From the NCBI GenBank assembly GCA_041504365.1, contig CP167917.1:1426001-1490000 (forward strand): a stretch of DNA of 64,000 bases. Reading direction: 5' to 3'. Position numbers and translations under genes: made by a program. The notes under the pieces are model-generated. The model worked only from the letters and a program-made list of their open reading frames with translations. It made no database searches and was not told the DNA's origin. Positions within the stretch are counted from its first letter, which is position 1. Each line of letters begins with the position of its first letter. Positions 45,796 through 54,229 of this stretch are shown here, piece after piece. The DNA comes from Dryocola sp. LX212 (lineage in GTDB: Bacteria; Pseudomonadota; Gammaproteobacteria; Enterobacterales; Enterobacteriaceae).

Positions 45796-46683
45796 TCAAT
45801 TCACATCGATACTGGTAATTTGCGTTTCGCGCTTGAGTGTCATGGTGGAGCCCACGGATGCCGCGATGATCGAAAGCAGCGCTATCCACTGAACCAGCGT
45901 AAGGTGCTCACCAAGAAACAACATGCCCGACAGGGCCGCAAGGCCTGGCTCCATGCTCATCAGCGTGCCGAATGTTCGCGTCGGGATGCGCGTCAGGGCA
46001 ATCATCTCCAGCGAGTAGGGCAGAGCGGTGGACAAAATCGCTACTGCCAGGCCCAGCGGCAGCAGCGACCAGTGCCACAGCGCGCTACCAGCCTCAAAGG
46101 CACCAATCGGCACAAATACGATAGCGGCAATCAGCGACCCCATGGCGACCGTTGCCGGTCCGTGGTCGACCCCGGCCTTTTGTCCAAACAAAATATAAAC
46201 CGCCCAGCAGGCACCGGCGCCCAGAGCGCATGCGGCCCCGGTTAAATCGACGTGGGACATGCCCTGGCCCAGCGGCAGCAGAAACCACAGCCCCAGCACC
46301 GCAAGCACTACCCAGACAAAATCCACGGCCCGGCGGGAAGCAAAAAGCGCCACCGCCAGCGGGCCGGTGAACTCGAGCGCTACCGCAATGCCCAGCGGTA
46401 TCGTCTGGATAGAAAGATAAAAGAGATAGTTCATCGCGCCGAGCGATAAGCCGTACATCAGCAAAGGGAAGCGCTGCTCGGCCTTAAAGCGCAAACGCCA
46501 GGGTTTAAATACCGCCACCAGAATCAGCGTGCCTAACGCCAGACGGATTGCGGTCACGCCCGGCGCGCCGACCAGCGGGAAAAGAGATTTCGCAAGGGAT
46601 GCACCACTTTGAATCGAGGTCATGGCGATAAGCAGTATTACGATGGGCAGCCATACGGGCAATTTACGGGAAGATAACGGCAT
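45796..46683 (-). CDS. rhtA: Threonine/homoserine exporter RhtA
   Basis: 295 residues, two EamA (DMT) repeats, about ten spans, starting MPLSSRKLPVWLPIVILLIAMTSIQSG nearby the E. coli form; family motifs IPLGIAVALEFTGPLAVAL and SMEPGLAALSGMLFLGE. Exports threonine and homoserine. Located between dps and ompX, as in E. coli. Confidence 0.94.
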   Translation of the reverse strand: MPLSSRKLPVWLPIVILLIAMTSIQSGASLAKSLFPLVGAPGVTAIRLALGTLILVAVFKPWRLRFKAEQRFPLLMYGLSLGAMNYLFYLSIQTIPLGIAVALEFTGPLAVALFASRRAVDFVWVVLAVLGLWFLLPLGQGMSHVDLTGAACALGAGACWAVYILFGQKAGVDHGPATVAMGSLIAAIVFVPIGAFEAGSALWHWSLLPLGLAVAILSTALPYSLEMIALTRIPTRTFGTLMSMEPGLAALSGMLFLGEHLTLVQWIALLSIIAASVGSTMTLKRETQITSIDVN

Positions 46684-47051
46684 CCTGCGTCCTGTCAGTT
46701 AATGTCGGGGTTGGTCAACTTATGAAAAGTTCCCTAGTGTAATGGAATAAGTTAGGGCGGTTGAGCTTTCATTGAGATTATTCTGCATCGCCTGAGGTAA
46801 CATCTGACCCGGTTTTGTAAGTAAGTGTCATAAAAGATCCGGAATTATCTGAATGAACGTTTTGTTAAAACCGTTAATATTTGCGCGTTTTTTATGATAA
46901 ATCGTCGAGATTTTAGCGACATAGCATGTAGTGGAAATGTTGTGTTACATGAAAAAAATCGTTAGACAACACAAATGTCGAAGAGTTTCTGAATTAATTT
47001 TGTTATATTTAAATCTTAGGACTTACTTGAAGCACATTTGAGGTGGATATT
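46684..47051. promoter_or_regulatory. Divergent rhtA / ompX upstream region
   Basis: About 370 very AT-rich bases carrying the ompX promoter and long leader. TTTGTTATATTTAAATC near 47000 gives plausible -10 elements. ompX has an AGGTGG ribosome site. No gene is seen. Confidence 0.5.
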
Positions 47052-47552
47052 ATGAAAAAAATTGCATGTCTTTCAGCACTGGCTTGTGTTCTGGCCGTTT
47101 CCGTAGGTACCGCATCTGCAACTAGCACCGTTACCGGTGGTTATGCCCAGAGCGATATGCAGGGCTTTATGAATAAAGCTAACGGTTTCAACCTGAAATA
47201 CCGTTACGAAAACGACACCCCACTGGGTTACATCGGTTCCTTTACCTACACCGCTAAAAACCGCACCGAAGATGGCGTTTATAATAAAGGCCAATACTAC
47301 GGTATCACCGCAGGTCCTGCTTACCGTCTGAACGACTGGGCAAGCATCTACGGTGTTGTCGGTGTAGGCTACGGTAAATTCCAGACTACTGGCGCTACCG
47401 ATACTAACACCAGCGACTACGGCTTCTCCTACGGCGCAGGTATGCAGTTTAACCCAATCGAAAACGTTGCTCTGGACGTTTCCTACGAGCAGAGCCGCAT
47501 CCGTAATGTTGATGTAGGCACCTGGATCGCAGGCGTGGGTTACCGCTTCTAA
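47052..47552 (+). CDS. ompX: Outer-membrane protein OmpX
   Basis: 166-residue precursor of the eight-stranded beta-barrel. Signal peptide MKKIACLSALACVLAVSVGT with cleavage at ASA-TS; mature part begins TSTVTGGYAQSDMQG and ends with the barrel signature IAGVGYRF (terminal Phe). The ATG at 47052 is chosen over an in-frame ATG nine bases upstream by homology and ribosome site. Slightly shorter than E. coli (171), within loop variation. Confidence 0.96.
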   Translation: MKKIACLSALACVLAVSVGTASATSTVTGGYAQSDMQGFMNKANGFNLKYRYENDTPLGYIGSFTYTAKNRTEDGVYNKGQYYGITAGPAYRLNDWASIYGVVGVGYGKFQTTGATDTNTSDYGFSYGAGMQFNPIENVALDVSYEQSRIRNVDVGTWIAGVGYRF

Positions 47553-47575
47553 TTCCCCGTCCTCGGGTGAAATAA

Positions 47576-47603
47576 AAATCCGCCTCTTCAGGCGGATTTT
47601 TTT
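47576..47603 (+). terminator. Terminator of ompX
   Basis: AAAATCCGCC, loop TCTTCA, GGCGGATTTTTTT: a perfect stem with T run 24 bases after the ompX stop. Confidence 0.92.
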
Positions 47604-47630
47604 ATGTCTGCTGTTCACCCATCCCGCGAG

Positions 47631-49214
47631 CTAACGGGATTTCGTTTCAAAAATATCCGTCTGCAGATGAGTATAGTCCACCTTCTTCAGTTTGAAGTTG
47701 GTCACCCAGGTGGTGCCTGCCTTCTGCTCCGAAATAAATTTATATTTCGACGCCAGCTCTTTGGTTTTGATCCCCGTCCAGTCGGCGAAAAAGTTCAGGA
47801 AATCGTTGGCGGAGCGGCGCGCTTTAATCAGGCGATGCTTTTTATCGTCGCTTGAGAGCACCATAAACGGCACCTGGAAATTCTGCTGAAACTCGTCGTC
47901 ATGGGCAAGATACTGCACTTTGGTGCCGCGCTCTTTAAAGGCAAGGCCATGGTCAGAGAAATAGACCATCGAGAAAGTTTCGCCGGTATTCCGCAGCTGA
48001 CCGTAAAGCTGCTTTAATAGATCGTCCGTCTGGGTCATGCTGAAGATGTAGCAGGACGTCTCTTTCGACTGCACGAACTCGGTATATTTTCCCTGGGTGC
48101 GGTCGCAAGCCTGTGGATGCGAGCCCATCAGGTGTAGAACGATCAGCTGTGGCGTAGTGCGGTGGGTGGCAAACACCTGCGCTGTCATCTTCAGCAGCGC
48201 GTCATCACGGGTATTCTTATCCGCTTCAAAATCCCCGTTCTTTAAGAAATGCACCTCATCGGCCCGCTTCGCGATGCTGGCGATGGCGGTATCGTATTCG
48301 CCTATCTGCCCCTGGTTGGAGAACCACCAGGTCTGGAAGCCCGCGCGGTTGGCGAGCGTCACAAAATTATCCTGATACTGCGGCTTGCCGTCGATAACGC
48401 GGTTGAGCGTCAGCCCAAGGGATTTTTGCGTGGAGCCGCTCGCCGCCACGTAATCCATAAACAGATTACCGTTTACCGAGCTGGCAAAAGGCGTGTTGTT
48501 CCAGTGGCCGCCAAAAGCGCCAAGCGCGTCGCGCCGCGCGCTTTCGCCGATCACCACGACATAAGTGTGATATTTCGGCTTTACCGCCAGCACGTTCCAG
48601 GTGTCCTTCATCTTCGCAAACGCCTGCATGCGGGCCTGCTCATCAAGCACTTCCTGATTGTTGACCACCACGTCTTTCACGAAGCGAAACACCGGGTAGC
48701 CGGTATCCTTAAATTTAAACACGCCGCCGTAGGCCAGATTTTGCGCCGGTGCGACGAAGAAACAGACCACGCTGACTGCCAGGCAGCAGCTGTCAAAATG
48801 ATTCCATCCCCGCTTCGGCGTGGCTTTGCGGCGAACGGCGATCGCACCAAGCGCGAAGATAAACACCGAGACGATGTAGTTGTACCACGGGAAGATGGTC
48901 ATGATCTCCGTGGACTCTTCGAAATTAGTGGAGTGCAGGGCCAGCAGGGTATTAAAGTTTGGTGCGCCGTAGGCCTGGCCGAAGGGGAAATACATGGCTG
49001 CGACAAGGCTACAAATTCCTATCAATGTTTTCTGTACGCGTGGGGCGCTTCGCCAAAGAATGAGCAATACACAGCTGAAAGCCACCGCGTAAAGCAAGCT
49101 GAATTCGTAGCCTAAGGCAAAGTTAATCAGAAGTGATTGCAGGAAGTAAAACCCCGTCCACGGATTGAGGGCAATGCCGCGTGCCGTCAGGGTATCTTTA
49201 GCCGTTAAATTCAT
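47631..49214 (-). CDS. opgE: OpgE (YbiP), phosphoethanolamine transferase for periplasmic glucans
   Basis: 527 residues, same length as E. coli YbiP. About five N-terminal spans, then a periplasmic alkaline-phosphatase-type sulfatase domain with VVIGESARRDALGAFGG around the nucleophile, LHLMGSHPQACDR and YFSDHGLAFKERG metal-site motifs. In Salmonella the orthologue adds phosphoethanolamine to osmoregulated periplasmic glucans. Convergent with ompX, as in E. coli. Confidence 0.92.
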   Translation of the reverse strand: MNLTAKDTLTARGIALNPWTGFYFLQSLLINFALGYEFSLLYAVAFSCVLLILWRSAPRVQKTLIGICSLVAAMYFPFGQAYGAPNFNTLLALHSTNFEESTEIMTIFPWYNYIVSVFIFALGAIAVRRKATPKRGWNHFDSCCLAVSVVCFFVAPAQNLAYGGVFKFKDTGYPVFRFVKDVVVNNQEVLDEQARMQAFAKMKDTWNVLAVKPKYHTYVVVIGESARRDALGAFGGHWNNTPFASSVNGNLFMDYVAASGSTQKSLGLTLNRVIDGKPQYQDNFVTLANRAGFQTWWFSNQGQIGEYDTAIASIAKRADEVHFLKNGDFEADKNTRDDALLKMTAQVFATHRTTPQLIVLHLMGSHPQACDRTQGKYTEFVQSKETSCYIFSMTQTDDLLKQLYGQLRNTGETFSMVYFSDHGLAFKERGTKVQYLAHDDEFQQNFQVPFMVLSSDDKKHRLIKARRSANDFLNFFADWTGIKTKELASKYKFISEQKAGTTWVTNFKLKKVDYTHLQTDIFETKSR

Positions 49215-49536
49215 GTTTACCGAGATCTACAAAACGCCATGCGATAACCCTGGCGAGAAGGGTGAAAAAAACCGGCCTGACAGACTAAGTGAAGGAGGGC
49301 TGGAGCGCACTGGCGAGCCGCTTCCTGTGCAGGGCTGCAAGAAGATAGAGCGCAACGAATTGAAGATCAACCGATAAGAAAGCCGCATTTTGCGAGCATG
49401 GCTGCAATTCTGACAGATAGTGTGGGTTTATAACGGATGAGCAGCGCATCAGCGGGAATGATGGAAAAATGTTGTTACAAAAAGATGGCGCAGGCATAGC
49501 CTAAACGTCTGGCTGCGGAAAAGGCAGGGCGGCTGC
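49215..49536. other. Gap between opgE and mntS, no gene seen
   Basis: 322 bases. Contains the opgE leader on the left and the downstream part of the leftward mntS/RybA-type transcript on the right. No reading frame with a ribosome site and no clear stable RNA can be supported. Confidence 0.4.
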
Positions 49537-49665
49537 CTACGGCTTCGTCTGTTCGCCCTGCTGCGGTTTCCCATTGACCCAATCGCATAACATATTTAAC
49601 AACATCAGGCGTACCTGGAAGGGGGAATGTGTAAACACGTTCATGCACCTCTTAAATTCTTTCAT
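49537..49665 (-). CDS. mntS: MntS, small manganese-homeostasis protein
   Basis: 42 residues starting MKEFKRCMNVFTHSPF and ending KPQQGEQTKP, closely matching E. coli MntS in sequence and length. The ATG at 49665 has a GAGGACC-type site. In E. coli MntS raises intracellular manganese, probably by inhibiting the MntP exporter, and is repressed by MntR. It is divergent from mntR with two MntR-like boxes upstream. The corresponding E. coli transcript is also called RybA. Confidence 0.93.
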   Translation of the reverse strand: MKEFKRCMNVFTHSPFQVRLMLLNMLCDWVNGKPQQGEQTKP

Positions 49666-49730
49666 GGCGGTCCTCCTCGTTAATTCTGCGGCTCCGGTTC
49701 CCTGTAGAGCTGATTGCATTACAACCAGAT

Positions 49731-49763
49731 ATAGCACAGGCTATATTGTATAGCCATTGCTAT
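49731..49763 (-). promoter_or_regulatory. Two tandem MntR-like operators upstream of mntS
   Basis: Box 1 at 49731-49744 is ATAGCacagGCTAT; box 2 at 49750-49763 is ATAGCcattGCTAT. Both are perfect 5-base inverted repeats with 4-base centres, 19 bases apart centre to centre, and match the core of E. coli MntR operators (ATAGC...GCTAT). They lie 66 bases upstream of the mntS start. Confidence 0.85.
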
Positions 49764-49856
49764 TTCGTTAATTTTTTGTGGATGCACGAGGGTGGTTTAC
49801 AATGGGCGCTCTCGCCGTCGCAGAACGGCACAGCGCCACTGTTATGAGGAAGCTCC

Positions 49857-50327
49857 ATGAGCCGTCAGGCCGATAAAAAAAACAGCGAAAAAGTGACGCA
49901 ATTACTTAACGTTGAAGAGCATGTTGAAGGTTTTCGTCAGGTGCGGGAAGCGCACCGTCGCGAGTTGATTGATGACTATATAGAGCTTATCTCCGATTTG
50001 ATTCGTGAAGTGGGCGAGGTGCGCCAGGTGGACATGGCCGCGCGCCTCGGCGTCTCCCAGCCTACGGTAGCAAAGATGCTCAAACGGCTGGCAACGCTGG
50101 GCCTGATTGAGCAGATCCCCTGGCGCGGCGTATTCCTGACCCCCGAAGGGGAAAAGCTGGCGCAGTTCAGCCGTGAGCGTCATCAGATTGTTGAAAACTT
50201 TTTCCTCGCCTTAGGCATCAGCCCGGAAACCGCCCGCATTGACGCGGAGGGGGTAGAGCACCACGTCAGTGAAGAGACGCTGGAAGCGTTCCGTTTGTTC
50301 AGCGAACAGCGCGGGATGCTGTCATAA
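49857..50327 (+). CDS. mntR: Manganese-responsive repressor MntR
   Basis: 156-residue DtxR-family regulator (E. coli 155). Winged helix at about 45-80 ([21 protein letters not shown]), metal-binding dimer domain with [12 protein letters not shown]. No SH3/FeoA-like third domain, as expected for enteric MntR. It represses mntH and mntS when manganese is plentiful. Its stop codon directly abuts the ybiR start. Confidence 0.95.
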   Translation: MSRQADKKNSEKVTQLLNVEEHVEGFRQVREAHRRELIDDYIELISDLIREVGEVRQVDMAARLGVSQPTVAKMLKRLATLGLIEQIPWRGVFLTPEGEKLAQFSRERHQIVENFFLALGISPETARIDAEGVEHHVSEETLEAFRLFSEQRGMLS

Positions 50328-51440
50328 ATGCTGACGGCGCTGCTCCGCCCCTTTCTACGCGATCGCTTTCTGCATCTTCTTCTTATCGTCGGGGCGGCGC
50401 TTTGTCTGGCCGTACCTTTTCGACCCCGTGAGTGGCCTGGCGCCATAGACTGGCACACCATTATTACGCTTGCCGGATTAATGATGCTGACCAAAGGCGT
50501 GGAGCTGAGCGGCTATTTCGACGTGCTGGGCCGCCGCATGGTTAAACGCTTTGCAAGCGAACGCCAGTTGGCGATGTTTATGGTGGCAGCGGCGGCGCTG
50601 CTGTCGACCTTTCTCACCAACGACGTCGCGCTGTTTATTATCGTTCCGCTGACCATCACGCTGAAAAAACTCTGTTCGATACCGGTGACGCGGCTCATCA
50701 TCTTTGAGGCGCTGGCGGTGAACGCCGGGTCGCTGATGACGCCGATTGGCAACCCGCAAAACATTTTGCTGTGGGGGCGCTCGGGGCTCTCCTTCGCGGC
50801 CTTCACCTGGCAAATGGCGCCGCTGGCGCTAGCCATGCTGGCAAGCCTGCTGGTGCTGTGCTGGTTCTGCTTCCCACGAAAAACGCTGCAGTACCACGGT
50901 CACAATAAAATCCATGACTGGCAGCCGCGGCTGGTGTGGGCAAGCGTGGCGCTTTATTTGGTATTTATCGTCTCTCTTGAGCTGAAGCAGGAGCTGTGGG
51001 GCCTGGGCCTGGTTGCCCTGGGCTTTGCGATTCTGGCGCGACGTATTTTGCTGATGATCGACTGGAGCCTGCTGCTGGTGTTCGTGTTGATGTTCATAGA
51101 CGTGCATCTGATAACCCGGCTGCCGGTGCTGGAGCATGCGCTGCAGGGCGTGAGCCAGCTCTCCCAGGGGGGATTGTTCGCGCTGGGCGTTGGCCTTTCG
51201 CAGGTCATCAGCAACGTGCCTGCCACCATCCTTTTGCTGAATTACGTGCCCGCCTCGCTGCTGCTCGCGTTTGCGGTGAATATCGGCGGCTTTGGGCTGC
51301 TGCCTGGCTCGCTGGCTAATCTTATCGCCCTGCGCATGGCGAACGACCGCCGCATCTGGGTTCGTTTCCACTATTATTCCCTGCCTATGCTGCTGTGGGC
51401 GGCGCTTGTCGGCTACGCCCTGGCGCTGCTGCTCCGTTAA
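50328..51440 (+). CDS. ybiR: YbiR, ArsB/CitM-type anion or cation transporter
   Basis: 370 residues (E. coli 372), about ten spans of the ion-transporter superfamily; STFLTNDVALFIIVPLT and NAGSLMTPIGNPQNILL are the conserved hairpin motifs. The ATG directly follows the mntR TAA, so translation is coupled and the pair shares a transcript. A metal-linked substrate is suggested only by that linkage. Confidence 0.9.
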   Translation: MLTALLRPFLRDRFLHLLLIVGAALCLAVPFRPREWPGAIDWHTIITLAGLMMLTKGVELSGYFDVLGRRMVKRFASERQLAMFMVAAAALLSTFLTNDVALFIIVPLTITLKKLCSIPVTRLIIFEALAVNAGSLMTPIGNPQNILLWGRSGLSFAAFTWQMAPLALAMLASLLVLCWFCFPRKTLQYHGHNKIHDWQPRLVWASVALYLVFIVSLELKQELWGLGLVALGFAILARRILLMIDWSLLLVFVLMFIDVHLITRLPVLEHALQGVSQLSQGGLFALGVGLSQVISNVPATILLLNYVPASLLLAFAVNIGGFGLLPGSLANLIALRMANDRRIWVRFHYYSLPMLLWAALVGYALALLLR

Positions 51441-51541
51441 GAAAAGTATCAATTGTCAGTTTTTCCTGGCAAATGTATAGCAAGGTCCTAAGTTTACTAA
51501 ACGGTAAATTTTTTTGTGACGCACAGCGCGAAACTGGACTT

Positions 51542-52651
51542 ATGACAGAGCAAAACAACACGCCGGAGAGCGGCGAAGAACGGCAGAGTAATAAAGAGCA
51601 GAATCAGGAGCGCAAGAAGCCCGGTAAGAAGCCGCTGATAATCCTTGGGATCGTCGTGGTGATCATGGTGATTGTCGCCGCCGTGTGGTGGTTCATGACC
51701 CGCAATGAAGAAACCACCGACGATGCCTTTACCGAGGGTAACGCCGTCACCATCGCGCCGAAGGTGGCGGGCTACGTGACGGAACTGCACATCAGCGATA
51801 ACCAGCGCGTCCATAAAGGCGATTTGCTGGTGGTTATCGACCCGCGCGATGCAAAGGCGCAGCGCGATCGGGCCCTGGCCCAGGTTGGCCTTGCCGTTTC
51901 CCAGCTCCATCAGGCGCAGGCGCAGCTTGATCTTGCGAAAGTGCAGTATCCCGCCCAGCGTGACCAGGCGCTGGCCCAGGTTGCTAAAGCCGAAGCGGAC
52001 TTAGCCAACGCTCGTGCGGACTATAAACGTCAGCGCGGCGTCGATCCGCGAGCCACTTCGCAGCAAAACATCGACACGTCTAACGCCCAACTGCGCTCCG
52101 CCGAAGCCGGGGCTGCCAACGCCCGCGCGCAGCTGGAAGTGGCAAATCAGGTCAAGCTCCAGATTCGCCAGCAGGAGACGAACGTGGAGGCCCGCGCCCG
52201 CCAGGTCGATCAGGCCAAAGCCCAGCTTGAGACGGCGGAGCTGAACCTCTCTTACACCGAAGTGCGCGCGCCGTTTGATGGTTTTGTCACCTTGCGTAAC
52301 GTGCAGCTTGGCACGCTGGTGCAGGCCGGTACGGCGCTTTTCTCCGTTGTTTCCCCGGACATCTGGGTGACGGCCAACTTTAAAGAATCGCAGCTCGAAC
52401 GCATGCGCCCCGGCAACAAAGTCACGCTCGGCGTGGATGCTTACCCGGATATGGAGCTGGAAGGGCACATCGACAGTATCCAGCAGGGCAGCGGCTCGCG
52501 CTTCTCGGCCTTCCCGGCGGAAAACGCCACCGGCAACTTCGTGAAAATCGTCCAGCGCGTGCCGGTTAAGATCGTGATTGATAAAGGGCTGGATGCGAAT
52601 CACCCGCTGCCGTTGGGCCTCTCCGTGGAGCCGAAGGTGACGGTAGAATGA
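51542..52651 (+). CDS. EmrA-like membrane-fusion protein of a tripartite drug pump
   Basis: 369 residues: a cytoplasmic N-tail rich in Glu/Lys, one span (PLIILGIVVVIMVIVAAVWW), lipoyl halves (TIAPKVAGYVTELHISDNQRV and SYTEVRAPFDGFV regions) and a long coiled-coil hairpin. It connects the EmrB-like pump to the outer-membrane factor downstream. The ATG at 51542 follows a weak site. It overlaps the next gene by four bases (ATGA). This triad is not at this place in E. coli. Confidence 0.9.
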   Translation: MTEQNNTPESGEERQSNKEQNQERKKPGKKPLIILGIVVVIMVIVAAVWWFMTRNEETTDDAFTEGNAVTIAPKVAGYVTELHISDNQRVHKGDLLVVIDPRDAKAQRDRALAQVGLAVSQLHQAQAQLDLAKVQYPAQRDQALAQVAKAEADLANARADYKRQRGVDPRATSQQNIDTSNAQLRSAEAGAANARAQLEVANQVKLQIRQQETNVEARARQVDQAKAQLETAELNLSYTEVRAPFDGFVTLRNVQLGTLVQAGTALFSVVSPDIWVTANFKESQLERMRPGNKVTLGVDAYPDMELEGHIDSIQQGSGSRFSAFPAENATGNFVKIVQRVPVKIVIDKGLDANHPLPLGLSVEPKVTVE

Positions 52652-54228
52652 GCGACCAGGCCGCTGAACATCACGAGAACTGGAAGCCCGCCAGCAACCC
52701 GTGGGCCGTGGCAATCGTCGTCACACTCGCGGTGTTTATGGAGATCCTCGACACAACCATCGTCAACGTCGCGCTGCCGCACGTTGCCGGTTCGCTCTCC
52801 GCGAGCTACGACGAATCGACGTGGGTGCTCACTTCCTATCTGGTTGCCAACGGTATCGTTCTGCCTATCTCGGCGTTCCTGAGCCGCCTGTTCGGACGCA
52901 AGCAGTTCTTCTTAATCTGCATCGTGATGTTTACCATCTGCTCGTTCCTGTGCGGCATCGCCACCGAGCTGTGGGAGATTATTCTGTTCCGCATCATGCA
53001 GGGCTTTTTCGGCGGCGGGCTGCAGCCCACGCAGCAGTCGGTGCTGCTGGACTACTTTAAGCCGGAAGATCGCGGCAAGGCGTTCGGCCTGTCGTCGATT
53101 GCGATCATCGTCGCGCCCGTGCTCGGCCCGACGCTGGGCGGCTGGATCACCGATAACTACTCCTGGCGTTGGGTGTTCTTTATCAATATTCCGGTGGGGA
53201 TTGTCACCGTGCTGGCGATTTATCAGCTGCTGGAAGACCCGCCGTGGGAGCGTAAGTCAGAAGAAAAGCTTTCCGTGGACTGGACGGGCATCGGCCTCAT
53301 CGCCCTTGGCCTCGGCTGCCTTCAGGTCATGCTTGACCGGGGTGAGGACGACGACTGGTTCTACTCCAACTTTATTCGTACCTTTGCAGTGCTAACGCTC
53401 ATCGGCATCATCGGGGCGATTTTCTGGCTGCTGTACGCCAAAAAACCGGTGGTGGATCTGCGCTGCATGAAAGATAAAAATTTCGCCGTGTCCAGCCTGC
53501 TGATGGCCGGAATGGCGCTGATTCTTTACGGCAGCTCGGTGGTGATCCCACAGCTCGCCCAGCAGGACCTGGGCTACACCGCCACCTGGTCCGGGCTGGT
53601 GCTCTCCCCCGGCGCCATCCTGATCGTGCTGACCATCCCGCTGGTGATAAAACTCATGCCGCTGGTACAGACGAGGTGGATTATCGCCTTTGGCTTCACC
53701 TGCCTTGCGGCTTCGTTCTTCTGGACGAGGAACCTCACGCCGAATATCGATTTTGAGACGCTGGTGCTGTTCCGCAGCGCGCAGTCGTTCGGGCTGGGCT
53801 TCCTGTTTGTGCCGCTCACCACCATCGCGTTTATTACCATTCCGCGAAGGCTCAACGCCGATTCGGCGGCGCTGTTTACCATGTTCCGCAACGTGGCGGG
53901 CTCTATTGGGATTTCGCTGTCAACGGCGGCGATAACCGAGCGCTCCCAGGCGCACAGCGCCCATCTCAGCACGCATATGAACCAGTTTGACGAACAGTTC
54001 CAGCAGGCGATACGCAGCGGCGCAGAAGCCATCCGCAACTTTACGACGCAGGTTGGCGATCCGCTGAGCATCGCCACGGGCAACATGTACAAAACGATGA
54101 TCGAACAGTCCCGTTTCCTGGCCTACATCGACGTCTTTACGATGCTGAGCGTCCTCGCCCTGGTTCTGATTCCATTTTGTTTATTGCTTTCGCCGGTGAA
54201 GAGCGAAGGCGCTGCAGGAGCACACTAA
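52648..54228 (+). CDS. EmrB/QacA-family (DHA2) multidrug MFS transporter
   Basis: 526 residues, about 14 membrane spans. LDTTIVNVALPHVAGSL is the DHA2 helix-1 motif D1, and GWITDNYSWRWVFFINIPVG motif C-region are clear. Drug/H+ antiporter driving export through the adaptor upstream and NodT-type factor downstream. Drug range cannot be predicted. Confidence 0.92.
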   Translation: MSDQAAEHHENWKPASNPWAVAIVVTLAVFMEILDTTIVNVALPHVAGSLSASYDESTWVLTSYLVANGIVLPISAFLSRLFGRKQFFLICIVMFTICSFLCGIATELWEIILFRIMQGFFGGGLQPTQQSVLLDYFKPEDRGKAFGLSSIAIIVAPVLGPTLGGWITDNYSWRWVFFINIPVGIVTVLAIYQLLEDPPWERKSEEKLSVDWTGIGLIALGLGCLQVMLDRGEDDDWFYSNFIRTFAVLTLIGIIGAIFWLLYAKKPVVDLRCMKDKNFAVSSLLMAGMALILYGSSVVIPQLAQQDLGYTATWSGLVLSPGAILIVLTIPLVIKLMPLVQTRWIIAFGFTCLAASFFWTRNLTPNIDFETLVLFRSAQSFGLGFLFVPLTTIAFITIPRRLNADSAALFTMFRNVAGSIGISLSTAAITERSQAHSAHLSTHMNQFDEQFQQAIRSGAEAIRNFTTQVGDPLSIATGNMYKTMIEQSRFLAYIDVFTMLSVLALVLIPFCLLLSPVKSEGAAGAH

Positions 54229-54229
54229 A

